Assembly (NCBI GenBank): GCA_964452415.1
Contig: CAYVME010000012.1
Coordinates: forward strand, 1 to 27,707
Reading direction: 5' to 3'
Origin: UBA12068 sp964452415
GTDB taxonomy: Bacteria; Patescibacteriota; Minisyncoccia; Moranbacterales; GWC2-37-73
Length of the DNA: 27,707 nt
Positions 6,816-15,517 of this stretch are shown here, piece by piece. Within the stretch, counting starts at the first letter, position 1, and every line of letters starts with the position of its first letter. Position numbers and translations under genes: made by a program. The notes beneath the pieces are model-generated. The model had not been told where the DNA came from and ran no database searches. It saw nothing but the letters and a program-made list of their open reading frames with translations.

Positions 6816-7346
6816 ATGGAAAAACAAAAAGATATTTTGAACGAAAAAAGATTGCGGGTTTTAGGTGTTGATCCTGGAACCGCCATTGTTGGCTGGGCTA
6901 TTCTGGATGAAATCAAGGGCTGTGTGACGGCTGTGGCCTATGGACACATCACAACTTCACCAAAAAACACGACAGCAGAGCGACTTTTTGAGGTCGTGAA
7001 CGATTTGAGGCAAGTTATTCAGAAATACAAGCCTGATGAGGCCGCGGTTGAAGATCTTTTCTTTTTCAAAAATGTTAAAACAGTGATGAAAGTTAGCCAG
7101 GCTCGAGGGTCTATACTCTTGACATTAGAGCAAAATTGTGTTAGCATTTTTGAATATACACCGCTTCAAGTCAAGCAGGCGTTGACGGGGTATGGAAGGG
7201 CAGAGAAGAAACAAATTCAGCTTATGGTAAAGAATATTTTGAAGCTGAAGGAAATTCCAAAGCCTGATGACACGGCTGATGCAATTGCAATTGCGCTTTG
7301 TCATATTAATTCAAGAAAAATGCGAGGAATTAAGAATAATTGTTAA
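6816..7346 (+). CDS. ruvC: Holliday junction resolvase RuvC
   Basis: RuvC is the dimeric RNase H-fold endonuclease that cuts Holliday junctions bound by RuvAB. The 176-residue product shows the complete acidic catalytic set: D19 in LGVDPGT, E79 in AAVEDLFF, and D152 and D155 in PDDTADAIAIALCH. The DNA-contacting segment FKNVKTVMKVSQARGSI follows the second motif. About 12 extra residues precede the family's usual N-terminus; starting at ATG 6816 still leaves only two bases to yebC, so translational coupling is likely. The 7TM gene of the following cluster begins 15 bases after the ruvC stop. Confidence 0.96.
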   Translation: MEKQKDILNEKRLRVLGVDPGTAIVGWAILDEIKGCVTAVAYGHITTSPKNTTAERLFEVVNDLRQVIQKYKPDEAAVEDLFFFKNVKTVMKVSQARGSILLTLEQNCVSIFEYTPLQVKQALTGYGRAEKKQIQLMVKNILKLKEIPKPDDTADAIAIALCHINSRKMRGIKNNC

Positions 7347-7361
7347 AATTTTATAAAGACT

Positions 7362-8018
7362 ATGGAAAACATAAGTCCAGTCATTCGTTATTTTTTGGGG
7401 CAAGGTGTTCCTTTGGACACCGTGATCCTTTTGCTGATTTTGCCAATCGTGGTGACGGTGATTGCTTTTTTCCGTCAGGTGGTTGGGATCAAGGCTTTTG
7501 GTATTTATACTCCAGCGATCGTGACGTTTGCTTTTTTGGCGGTGCCACAACTTCGTTATGGTGTGGCCATTTTCGTGGTGGTAATTTTGGTTGGAATGCT
7601 AATGCGCTATGCACTGAAGGGTCTTCGCATCTTGTATCTTCCTCGCGTGGCAATAACGCTTAGTATTATTGCTTTCTCTATTATAGCTTTATTGGCCTTG
7701 GGCGGTTCGTTTCAAAGAACTGGTCTTGCAAGTGTTTCAATTTTTCCAATCTTGATCATGATTACCATTGTGGAAAAATTTGTGGCAACTCAAATTGAAA
7801 AAGGGGATCGCGCTGCAATCATTTTGGCAATTGAAACATTGGTGATTTCCTTGGTTGGATATTACATCGCAAGTTGGCCGTTTCTTATCAAGGGCATCGT
7901 GGCTTTTCCATGGATGATTTTGATTACAATCCCAATTAATATTTTCTTGGGAAAATGGGACGGTCTTAGACTTAATGAATATTTTCGTTTCAGAGAAATT
8001 TTAAAGAATTTGAAATAA
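7362..8018 (+). CDS. 7TM membrane protein of the UUP1/7TM-transglutaminase type
   Basis: This 218-residue integral membrane protein has six or seven hydrophobic helices. The segment from IVVTVIAFFRQVVGIKAFGIYTP-type residues (about 29-50) through FAFLAVPQLRYGVAIF and the RILYLPRVAITL loop matches, in my reading, the seven-helix domain usually fused to an inactive transglutaminase in proteobacteria. Here the extracytoplasmic transglutaminase-like part is absent and only the membrane domain remains. The gene comes immediately before an ATP-grasp ligase of the type that accompanies that domain in proteobacteria, which supports the assignment. The gaps to ruvC (15 bp) and the next gene (13 bp) indicate one transcript. 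Its biochemical role is unknown; it may present or export the ligase product. Confidence 0.75.
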   Translation: MENISPVIRYFLGQGVPLDTVILLLILPIVVTVIAFFRQVVGIKAFGIYTPAIVTFAFLAVPQLRYGVAIFVVVILVGMLMRYALKGLRILYLPRVAITLSIIAFSIIALLALGGSFQRTGLASVSIFPILIMITIVEKFVATQIEKGDRAAIILAIETLVISLVGYYIASWPFLIKGIVAFPWMILITIPINIFLGKWDGLRLNEYFRFREILKNLK

Positions 8019-8031
8019 TACTACATATATA

Positions 8032-9462
8032 ATGTTTGAAATTTTTAAGAATGGAAAAAAACTTCTGGGCATGAACGCCAGAAATCTTGATTACATTCGT
8101 CCATACAATCGAAAACGCGCAAAGCGCTTGGCAGACGATAAAATTTTGAGCAAACGTATGCTCAAAAAAGGTGGAATTCCTGTGCCAAAACTGCTTGCCA
8201 AAATCAGAACCGTTGAGGAGTTGGAAAATTTCGACTGGTTTTCTTTGCCAAACACTTTTGCATTGAAGCCAAACCGCGGTTATGGCGGAGGTGGTATTTT
8301 GGTGGTATATGGAAAAAAGAAAAGTTTCAAATGTGTTTCTGCAGATGGACAAGAATCGACGCCAGATCCAATCTGGATTAAGTCTGATGGAACAAAAGTG
8401 ACAGTGGATGATTTGAAAAGTCATATTTTGAATATTTTGGATGGTGCTTTTTCTTTGGCCAACATGCCAGACATCGCTTTTTTTGAAGAGCGTCTCACAC
8501 TGCTGAAACTTTTCAAGCCGTATGCGTACAAAGGAATTCCTGATATCCGCGTGATTGTTTTCAATAAGATTCCGGTGATGGCCATGCTTCGTCTGCCAAC
8601 CAAGGAATCAGGCGGAAAAGCCAACTTGCAACAAGGTGGAATCGGAGTCGGAATCGATCTTGCTTCTGGCGTGACCACCACGGCGGTTCTTGGCAAAGGA
8701 AAAATTATTGATTATGTTCCTGGAACAAGAATGCTACTTTCTGGTATTAAAATTCCATATTGGAAGGACATTTTGCTTTTGGCTGTGAAGTCGCAAGAAA
8801 TTTCAGGCATGGGATTTTTGGGAGCAGATGTTGCCATTGATCGCGAGCGTGGACCTGTGTTTTTGGAAATCAATGCTCGTCCAGGACTCGCCATTCAAGT
8901 CGCGAACCTTTCAGGACTCAAAGAAAGACTGGAAAGAATCAAAGGCTTGAAAATAAAAACTGCCATTCGCGGAGTGCGTGTGGGTCGAGATCTTTTCGGT
9001 GGAGAGGTTGAAGAAGAGGTTGAAGAAATTTCTGGACGAAAAGTGATTGGAACAATTGAAAAGATTAAACTTATTGGAAAAAATGGAAAATCAGTTGAAG
9101 TGGAGGCAAAAATTGATACTGGCGCAGGCTTTACTTCTATTGATACTGATCTCGCTGAACAATTGGGCTTTGAAGATACTGTGCGGGAGTATCAAAAAAT
9201 TGAAACCACATACAAGGATATCAAGCATTTGAGCAAGAAAGAGCGCTGGGATATTTTTAAGCATATTCCAAATCTGGAAAGCACTGTGATTGTCAATTCA
9301 GCTAGTGGTTCAACATATCGTCCAACAATCAGAGTAACAATTGTTATGGATAAAGTTATCATGTCTACCAAGGTGACATTAATTAATCGTGCTCATTTGA
9401 AATATCCAATCATCATTGGAAAAAGAAACTTGAAGAAATTTTTAATTGATGTAAATAAATAG
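8032..9462 (+). CDS. Alpha-L-glutamate ligase-like ATP-grasp protein fused to RimB-type protease domain
   Basis: The 476-residue protein has two parts. Residues 1 to about 320 form an ATP-grasp enzyme of the alpha-L-glutamate ligase-related type: GMNARNLDYIRPYNRKR at the start, IPVPKLL, the glycine-rich loop GYGGGG (83-88), DIRVIVFNKIPVMAMLRLPT, GKANLQQGGIGVGID and the metal-binding FLEINARPGLAIQ with E279 and N281. Residues from about 340 on form a retropepsin-like domain of the RimB / ATP-dependent zinc protease family: KIDTGAGFTSID with the DTGA motif at 362-365, YRPTIRVTI, and IIGKRNLKKFLIDV at the end. In proteobacteria these two activities are, to my knowledge, normally separate genes beside the 7TM gene. 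Fusion implies the ligase and protease act on the same peptide or protein. The substrate is unknown. Confidence 0.85.
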   Translation: MFEIFKNGKKLLGMNARNLDYIRPYNRKRAKRLADDKILSKRMLKKGGIPVPKLLAKIRTVEELENFDWFSLPNTFALKPNRGYGGGGILVVYGKKKSFKCVSADGQESTPDPIWIKSDGTKVTVDDLKSHILNILDGAFSLANMPDIAFFEERLTLLKLFKPYAYKGIPDIRVIVFNKIPVMAMLRLPTKESGGKANLQQGGIGVGIDLASGVTTTAVLGKGKIIDYVPGTRMLLSGIKIPYWKDILLLAVKSQEISGMGFLGADVAIDRERGPVFLEINARPGLAIQVANLSGLKERLERIKGLKIKTAIRGVRVGRDLFGGEVEEEVEEISGRKVIGTIEKIKLIGKNGKSVEVEAKIDTGAGFTSIDTDLAEQLGFEDTVREYQKIETTYKDIKHLSKKERWDIFKHIPNLESTVIVNSASGSTYRPTIRVTIVMDKVIMSTKVTLINRAHLKYPIIIGKRNLKKFLIDVNK

Positions 9463-9482
9463 ATATTAAAGAATAAATTGGC

Positions 9483-10436
9483 ATGAAAAATATTATTATT
9501 ATATATGCAGGTGATGATTGGAAAAAAGTTGTTCCAATTAGCAATGAGGGAACAAGACTTGCAATTCAGGATTGGATGGAGCGTGCTCAAAAAGCTGGTG
9601 TGAACTTGTATCGTGCAAGCATAAAATGGTATGACATGAAAAAGAATGTGTTTACAAGGGCATGGAGATTTCGAGATGGGGTTTGGGAAAAAATCGAAAG
9701 TGAGATTTCTCCAGACATGATTTACGATAAGGTACTTAGCAAATATGATTATCCTATGCTTGATTTAAAGCTTCAAATTGCTGAAAAAACCTTGCTTTTT
9801 AATTCGCCATTGTTTCGAGCAACTTTTAATAATAAATTGTCGCAGTATGTGATGTTTGAAGAGTGGATGCCTGTTTCACGCGTTGCAAATAACAAAAAAG
9901 AATTGCGAGAGGCCCTGAAAAAAATTCCATCTGAAAAAGTTGTGATCAAACCATTGTATGGCACTGGGGGATTTGGAATTTTTATCGGAGAAAAAGAACA
10001 ATCGTTAAAAGAGAAATGCTCTTTTCCTGTTCTAGCTCAGGAATTTGTTTTGAGTGAAAAAGGACTCCCTGGAATTTCGCAGGAGGATGAGGTGGCAGAT
10101 CTGCGAGTAGTTTTTTGTGGAGGTAAAATTTCGTATGCTCTTTCAAGGATTGCGAAAAAGGGATCATTATTCACCAATCTTCATCAGGGAGCCAGTGGAA
10201 AAATGATTGAGATCGAGAAAATTCCAAAAAGTATAAATGAAATTATTCAAAAAATAAATAAAAAAATTGAGGTTTTTCCGAATGCACAATATTCATTGGA
10301 CTTTATTTTTGACAATAATGAAAGGCCATATTTTATTGAAATGAACACATGTCCTGGAATTGATTTGGTTACTATTCTTGCAGATGAAAAAACCAAGCAA
10401 AAAAACTTTGAAGATATTATCAATTTGTTAAAATGA
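9483..10436 (+). CDS. Second ATP-grasp family ligase
   Basis: This 317-residue protein is an ATP-grasp enzyme unlike the preceding one in sequence. The N-terminal 110 residues contain a MKNIIIIYAGDDW strand and a DMIYDKV segment of the pre-ATP-grasp domain. The ATP-grasp fold follows with VVIKPLYGTGGFGIFIG (glycine-rich loop about 160-165), VLAQEFV, DLRVVFCGGKISYALSRIA, FTNLHQGASGK and the metal-binding FIEMNTCPGIDL with E286 and N288. These motifs are intact, so the enzyme should be active, most likely joining a carboxylate to an amine as in RimK and glutathione synthetase relatives. It lies 20 bp after the ligase-protease fusion and its stop overlaps the next start codon by 4 bp. Confidence 0.85.
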   Translation: MKNIIIIYAGDDWKKVVPISNEGTRLAIQDWMERAQKAGVNLYRASIKWYDMKKNVFTRAWRFRDGVWEKIESEISPDMIYDKVLSKYDYPMLDLKLQIAEKTLLFNSPLFRATFNNKLSQYVMFEEWMPVSRVANNKKELREALKKIPSEKVVIKPLYGTGGFGIFIGEKEQSLKEKCSFPVLAQEFVLSEKGLPGISQEDEVADLRVVFCGGKISYALSRIAKKGSLFTNLHQGASGKMIEIEKIPKSINEIIQKINKKIEVFPNAQYSLDFIFDNNERPYFIEMNTCPGIDLVTILADEKTKQKNFEDIINLLK

Positions 10437-11458
10437 TGAAAAAAAGACTTTCAATTGCAATGGTGGCTCCTCCCTTTGGGGACACTGGCGGACCAGAGGT
10501 TGCAGTTCTTAACCTTGCTGAGGCACTTGAAAAAGCTGGTGCTGAGGTTACTCTTTTTGCGCCTGGAGATTGGCATACTTCGGTTAAACATGTGGCAACA
10601 CTGCCAAAGAGCATTTGGAACATGAAAAAAGAAGAAAAATTAGAAATAGACTCACTTCGCATGCAAAGTCAGATGTTAGTAGTTGAACAATCTGATAATT
10701 TCGACATAGTGCATTTTCATTGTCAAAGGTTTTCACATTTCGCAGCTGAAAAAATAAAAAAACCAACAGTTCTGACTATGCATAACAACTTTTCAGATGA
10801 AATGCTCGAAGAAATGAAAAAATCTGGAATGAAAATCGTGGCTCTTTCTGATGCGCAGGCAAGGGGCAGAGATGTTGATGCCATTATCGGTCATGGATTA
10901 CCCATGAAAAACATTAAACCTTCATATGAAAAAGGAAAATACCTTCTTTTCCTTGGGAGAATTGCTGAGCAAAAAGGGGTGGATACAGCTATTGAAATAG
11001 CAAAAAAAACTGGAAAAAAATTATACATAATAGGAAGAATCGGGAACACTAAAGAGCGAAAAAAATATTTCACAGAGAATGTGGAATCTTTTGTTGATGA
11101 AAAACAAATTTTTTATCTTGGAACAGTCGAGCACGAGAAAATTTACGAATACTGCGCAGGTGCTGAAGCTTTGCTTTTTCCAATAAAAAGACCGGAATCT
11201 TTCGGATTGGTCTCATTGGAGGCATTGGCGTGTGGGACACCTGTCATTGGCACGAAAGTGGCTCCACTTCCTGAAATTTTGAGAAATGAAAAAGTTGCAT
11301 TTCTTTCTGATAAAACAGAGGAGTTGATTGATGCTGTGAAAAATATTGATCGTTTTGATAGACATGCATGCAGAAAATATGCCGAGGATAATTTTGATAG
11401 CCTGGTTATGGCTATGAAATACCTGGAACTTTATGAAAAAATTTTAAAAAACATTTAG
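10433..11458 (+). CDS. Glycosyltransferase family 4 (GT-B)
   Basis: This 341-residue protein is a GT-B glycosyltransferase. The N-terminal domain has MVAPPFGDTGGPEVAVLNLAEAL with the glycine-rich acceptor-side loop (16-27). The C-terminal domain has LLFLGRIAEQKGVDTAIEIA, then IFYLGTVEHEKIYEYCAGA, and the nucleotide-sugar-binding E-x7-E motif at E255 and E263 in RPESFGLVSLEALACGTPVIG. It starts within the stop codon of the preceding ATP-grasp gene (ATGA overlap), so the two are translationally coupled; a second ATG three bases on is equally possible. A retaining transfer of a sugar is expected from the family; donor and acceptor are unknown. Confidence 0.9.
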   Translation: MMKKRLSIAMVAPPFGDTGGPEVAVLNLAEALEKAGAEVTLFAPGDWHTSVKHVATLPKSIWNMKKEEKLEIDSLRMQSQMLVVEQSDNFDIVHFHCQRFSHFAAEKIKKPTVLTMHNNFSDEMLEEMKKSGMKIVALSDAQARGRDVDAIIGHGLPMKNIKPSYEKGKYLLFLGRIAEQKGVDTAIEIAKKTGKKLYIIGRIGNTKERKKYFTENVESFVDEKQIFYLGTVEHEKIYEYCAGAEALLFPIKRPESFGLVSLEALACGTPVIGTKVAPLPEILRNEKVAFLSDKTEELIDAVKNIDRFDRHACRKYAEDNFDSLVMAMKYLELYEKILKNI

Positions 11459-11471
11459 ATTTTTGTGCGTT

Positions 11472-12389
11472 ATGAATGGTGATATTTTCAAAATGGTAGA
11501 AAAAAGATATAAGGATGATTTTGATAAGCTTAAAGATAAGCGCTTTCATTTTGCATCGCGGTTGTTTCTTTGGACTAATGATGAGTTTGCAAAAAACAAG
11601 TTAGCAGAGCTCAAATCGGAATACATAGGAACAAGCGAGGATGAACACTTGGTGAAAATAGCAACCATATTAAAGGAGGACATTGATAATAAAAATATTT
11701 TGTTTAGAAAAGAAAGAGAGAAGTTTTTAATAAAATATCCTCTTTTGAAAAAATATAACAAGATACTTTTTAAAAATCTTTTTTGTGAAACCATTTACGG
11801 AATAGATCTGAAGAAAGTTATAGATGAAAAAATAAAAGAAGATGAATTTGTTAAATTGAGAAATGATCTTTTGGCTGACAAAGAAGCAATTGCTATTCTT
11901 TCTACGCATGCGATAAACTATTTCTATACTTTGGATTTTTATTTGAAAGAAGGGAGGACTTTTTTTGACCCATTATCATTTATTGACATAGTTGCGAATA
12001 ATGAAAAAAGTACTGCATCATTAAGGGTGTATCTTTTGACACATTGCATAATAGGAGAGTCAGCTTTTTATGCAAGATATATAAGAAGGGATCGTAAATC
12101 GTATGAAAAAATACTTTTAAAAATAGAAAGTATTATAGAATCAAATTACGAGAGTATTTCCTTGGATAATAAGGTTGAATTTTTGGTCTGCGCTAAATTA
12201 TGTCAGAAGAAGAGTTATTTGGAGAAAAGAATTTTTTCTGATGTTGAGAGTGCTTTTGATTCTGACTGTCGATATTTTGTTGAAAAAGGAAAAACCAAAA
12301 ATAATAGGTCTTTCAAAAAAGGGGAACACAGAAACGTGCTTGCTCTAATGGCTTTTTATTATGAGAAAAAAGTAGGGGGGAATGCTTGA
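11472..12389 (+). CDS. Unrecognised protein at the end of the ATP-grasp cluster
   Basis: I do not recognise this 305-residue protein. It is predicted soluble and mostly helical, rich in Lys, Glu, Ile and Phe, with no signal peptide. Possible conserved elements are a THAINYFYTLDFYL segment (about 139-152), LLTHCIIGESAFYARYI (about 189-205) and a C-terminal FKKGEHRNVLALMAFYYEK, with several His residues that could matter. The ATG at 11472 is preferred over a TTG nine bases earlier. It follows the glycosyltransferase by 13 bp, so it is almost certainly in the same transcript. The next gene has its own promoter, making this the last gene of the cluster. Function cannot be stated. Confidence 0.7.
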   Translation: MNGDIFKMVEKRYKDDFDKLKDKRFHFASRLFLWTNDEFAKNKLAELKSEYIGTSEDEHLVKIATILKEDIDNKNILFRKEREKFLIKYPLLKKYNKILFKNLFCETIYGIDLKKVIDEKIKEDEFVKLRNDLLADKEAIAILSTHAINYFYTLDFYLKEGRTFFDPLSFIDIVANNEKSTASLRVYLLTHCIIGESAFYARYIRRDRKSYEKILLKIESIIESNYESISLDNKVEFLVCAKLCQKKSYLEKRIFSDVESAFDSDCRYFVEKGKTKNNRSFKKGEHRNVLALMAFYYEKKVGGNA

Positions 12390-12412
12390 TAAATTTGTTG
12401 GTTCATGTATAC

Positions 12413-12441
12413 TATGACTGCTCTGAAAAAAAGAGTATAAT
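12413..12441 (+). promoter_or_regulatory. Probable promoter of the penicillin-binding protein gene
   Basis: A perfect TATAAT lies at 12436-12441, 24 bp before the ATG at 12466. The -35 region (about 12413-12418) is weak. The site gives a short leader with no clear ribosome-binding site. Confidence 0.5.
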
Positions 12442-12465
12442 TAAGTCATATTAAATTTTATATAT

Positions 12466-14799
12466 ATGAAACCAGTATTTGTTTCGCAAAATTTCAAAAG
12501 TGCTTCCAGGAAAGACAAATGGAAAATGGTAGGCAAAGGCGCCTTGTATCTTTTTGGAGCGGGAGTTTTGTTTACGATTGGATTGTTTGTTTTTTTTATG
12601 AAGGACTTGCCAAGCACGACAGAAGTCAAATCCAGGGCGATTGCCGAGTCGACCAAGATCTATGACAGAACAGGGCAAAAACTTCTGTATGATGTCCATG
12701 GCGAGGAGAAAAGAACAATTGTTGATTTTTCTCAAATTCCTGACAATGTGAAATTTGCCACAATTGCAATTGAAGATCAGGATTTCTATAATCATCATGG
12801 AATTAAAATCACCTCCATTTTTCGTGCAGTTCTCAAAGATTTCATAAAAGGAGGCGCAGCACAAGGAGGATCAACCATCACCCAGCAGTTCATAAAAAAA
12901 TCTTTGCTGACAGATGAAAAAACATTCACTCGAAAAATAAAAGAGGTCATTTTGGCTGTTGAACTTGAGCAAAAATATTCAAAAGATGAGATTCTGGGAA
13001 TGTATCTTAATCAGATTCCATATGGCTCAAGTGCATATGGCGTTGAGGCTGCGGCTCAAACATTTTTTTCGAAATCTGCCAAGGATTTGAGTTTGGCAGA
13101 GGCTGCACTTTTGGCATGTCTTCCAAATGCGCCAACATACTATTCTCCATTCGGAAGTCATCTTGATGCTCTGAAGGGAAGGCAAATGTCAGCACTGAGA
13201 AAAATGGCTCAGCAAGGATATATAACAGAAGATCAGGCACAGGAAGCAATTGAAGTTGATATTTTTGCTGAAATCAGACCAAAACAAGACAATATTTCAG
13301 CTCCTCATTTTGTGATGTATATCAAGGAATATTTGGTTGATAAATATGGAGAGCAAGCCGTTGAAGAGGGAGGACTTAAAGTGTACACGACACTTGATTG
13401 GGACAAGCAACAAGCTGCCGAGAAAGCAGTTGCAGAAGGTGCGGAAAAAAATCTGGCCAACAATGCAAAAAATGCAGCCTTGGTTGCTATTGATCCAAAA
13501 ACAGGACAAATTTTGGCGATGGTTGGATCGAAAGATTATTTCAACAAAGCAATTGATGGTCAAGTTAATGTTGCTCTTCGTGATCGACAACCAGGTTCAT
13601 CTTTCAAGCCATATGTATATCTGACAGCATTCACAAAAGGATACACCCCGGAAACTTTACTTTATGATGTGCCAACAAACTTTTCAACAGATGACGGGAA
13701 AGATTACAAACCTTTGAATTATGATGGAAAATTTAGTGGCCCATTGCAAATGAAAAATGCCTTGGCGATGTCGCTCAATGTTCCTGCGGTAAAAACTCTA
13801 TATTTGGCTGGAGTCAAAGAATCAATATCCTTGGCAAAAAATTTGGGAATCGGCGGACTCAATCAGCCTGATCGATATGGTTTGTCTTTGGTTTTGGGTG
13901 GTGGAGAAGTCACCTTGCTTGATCATGTGAGCGCCTATGGAACTTTGGCCACAGGTGGAATCAAACACAACAAAACATCAATTCTCAAAATAGAAGACAA
14001 CGATGGAAAAGTTTTGGAGCAATACAAGGATAATGCCGGAACAAGAGTGGTAGATGAAAAATATGTGGCCATGCTTGATTATATTATGTCCACAAACAGT
14101 CTCAGAGCACCTGTTTTTGGTGAGAACAATCCTTTCAAATTTGATGGTCGTCCGGTGGCTGCTAAAACTGGAACAACCAATGAATTTCGCGATGGCTGGG
14201 CCATGGGCTTCACTCCTTCAATTGCGGTTGGGGTTTGGGCTGGAAACAACGACAACACTTCAATGAAAGTTGGAGCAGATGGAATTTTCGTGGCGGCGCC
14301 AATCTGGAGAAGTTTCATGAATTTTGCGCTTGGAAACAGTGCAGTGGAACAATTTCCAAAATATGAAAAAGAAGACGCAGGAAAGCCTGTGCTTAACGGT
14401 GAAAATAGCATTAAAGAAGATGTGAAAGTTTGCAAAATGGATGAAGGGGAAAACAAAGGTGAATATTGCTTGGCCAATGATTCTTGCCCAGAAGGAAAAT
14501 CTGACGAAAAATCATTTGGGGAAATTCATGACATTTTGTATTATGTGAAAAAAGATGATCCAAGGGGTGATTATCCATCGGATCCAAAAAAAGATCCTCA
14601 ATATAAAAATTGGGAAAGTGGTCTTCAAAATTGGCTCAAAAAAGAAAGCAAAAAAAACAAAGATCTTGATCCAGTTCCAACCCTGGAGTGCAAATCAGAA
14701 TTCTTCAAAGTTCCTGAACCTGAGCCAGAACCAGAACCAACACCCGCACCAACCCCAACCCCAGTTCCAGTTGAGCCAGTCGTCCAACCCACACTATAA
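12466..14799 (+). CDS. Class A penicillin-binding protein (PBP1A type)
   Basis: This 777-residue bifunctional enzyme polymerises glycan strands and cross-links peptidoglycan outside the membrane. A short basic cytoplasmic tail is followed by one membrane helix (about 25-45). The GT51 glycosyltransferase domain shows EDQDFYNHHGI with catalytic E103, GGSTITQQ (134-141), KEVILAVELE (159-168) and KDEILGMYLNQIPYG (173-187). The transpeptidase domain carries the SxxK motif S378-S-F-K381, SLN (436-438) and KTGT (567-570), so all catalytic motifs are intact. After the transpeptidase comes a cysteine-containing region (VCKMDE, YCLANDSCPEG), then a tail of repeated Pro-Glu and Pro-Thr. It has its own promoter upstream and is 34 bp from ruvA. 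Confidence 0.95.
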   Translation: MKPVFVSQNFKSASRKDKWKMVGKGALYLFGAGVLFTIGLFVFFMKDLPSTTEVKSRAIAESTKIYDRTGQKLLYDVHGEEKRTIVDFSQIPDNVKFATIAIEDQDFYNHHGIKITSIFRAVLKDFIKGGAAQGGSTITQQFIKKSLLTDEKTFTRKIKEVILAVELEQKYSKDEILGMYLNQIPYGSSAYGVEAAAQTFFSKSAKDLSLAEAALLACLPNAPTYYSPFGSHLDALKGRQMSALRKMAQQGYITEDQAQEAIEVDIFAEIRPKQDNISAPHFVMYIKEYLVDKYGEQAVEEGGLKVYTTLDWDKQQAAEKAVAEGAEKNLANNAKNAALVAIDPKTGQILAMVGSKDYFNKAIDGQVNVALRDRQPGSSFKPYVYLTAFTKGYTPETLLYDVPTNFSTDDGKDYKPLNYDGKFSGPLQMKNALAMSLNVPAVKTLYLAGVKESISLAKNLGIGGLNQPDRYGLSLVLGGGEVTLLDHVSAYGTLATGGIKHNKTSILKIEDNDGKVLEQYKDNAGTRVVDEKYVAMLDYIMSTNSLRAPVFGENNPFKFDGRPVAAKTGTTNEFRDGWAMGFTPSIAVGVWAGNNDNTSMKVGADGIFVAAPIWRSFMNFALGNSAVEQFPKYEKEDAGKPVLNGENSIKEDVKVCKMDEGENKGEYCLANDSCPEGKSDEKSFGEIHDILYYVKKDDPRGDYPSDPKKDPQYKNWESGLQNWLKKESKKNKDLDPVPTLECKSEFFKVPEPEPEPEPTPAPTPTPVPVEPVVQPTL

Positions 14800-14833
14800 G
14801 ATAATGTTTGTTAATAAATAAATTTAATTCCAA

Positions 14834-15409
14834 ATGATTGCAAAACTGAAAGGAAAAATTGATTTTCTGAGAGATTCCTATGTGGTGGTGGATGTGAGTG
14901 GAATCGGGTATAAGGTTTTTGTGACTGCACACACTGCGGGAACAATTGCGGGCATGACTGAAGTTGAATTTTATACGCACACTTATGTTCGAGAGGACAC
15001 TCTTTCTTTGTATGGTTTTCTCACCTTGGATGAACTTGAAATGTTTGAGATGCTTATCACAATTTCTGGAATTGGCCCAAAAGCTGCCATGGGAATTTTG
15101 ACAATTGCAGATCCAAACACTGTCAGGACTGCAGTCTTGAATGAGGATGCATCTCTGCTCACTCGAGTTTCAGGTGTTGGCAAAAAAACCGCGCAAAGAG
15201 TCATCTTGGAATTGAAAAACAAAATCTCGGACATTCCTGCTCATCAAAAAAATCAAATCACATCTGACAGTGATGCTCTCGAAGCGCTTGTTGCCATGGG
15301 ATATTCAGTCTCGGAAGCCAGAGAAACACTCAAACTTGTTTCAGTTGAAATCAAGGATGTTGGTGAAAGAGTAAAAATGGCACTCAAAAGCTTGGGACGA
15401 AAAAAATAA
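14834..15409 (+). CDS. ruvA: Holliday junction branch migration protein RuvA
   Basis: RuvA binds the four-way junction and loads RuvB. The 191-residue protein has the usual length. Domain I begins MIAKLKGKIDFLRDSYVVVDVSGIGYKV and includes THTYVREDTLSLYGF. Domain II has two helix-hairpin-helix motifs, ISGIGPKAAMGIL (about 76-88) and VSGVGKKTAQRVILELK (about 112-128). Domain III, which contacts RuvB, is at the C-terminus with EALVAMGYSVSEA. A terminator follows 50 bp downstream. The gene is far from ruvB and ruvC. Confidence 0.96.
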   Translation: MIAKLKGKIDFLRDSYVVVDVSGIGYKVFVTAHTAGTIAGMTEVEFYTHTYVREDTLSLYGFLTLDELEMFEMLITISGIGPKAAMGILTIADPNTVRTAVLNEDASLLTRVSGVGKKTAQRVILELKNKISDIPAHQKNQITSDSDALEALVAMGYSVSEARETLKLVSVEIKDVGERVKMALKSLGRKK

Positions 15410-15457
15410 GAATTGATTAAGATTGAAAGGGTGCAGATTGGCCAAACATTTTTCTGG

Positions 15458-15487
15458 AAGAGTTTCGAAATCGCGAAACTCTTTTTG
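15458..15487 (+). terminator. Intrinsic terminator after ruvA
   Basis: AAGAGTTTCG (15458-15467) pairs with CGAAACTCTT (15474-15483) and is followed by more T. It separates the ruvA transcript from the FemAB gene. Confidence 0.85.
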
Positions 15488-15505
15488 TTTTCATGATTTT
15501 CCTGA

Positions 15506-15511
15506 TATACT
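15506..15511 (+). promoter_or_regulatory. -10 box giving a leaderless or near-leaderless FemAB transcript
   Basis: TATACT at 15506-15511 lies just six bases before the ATG at 15518, so a start site 6-8 bases after the box would fall at or beside the start codon. The -35 region, inside the terminator T-run, is weak. Confidence 0.45.
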
Positions 15512-15517
15512 TTGAGT

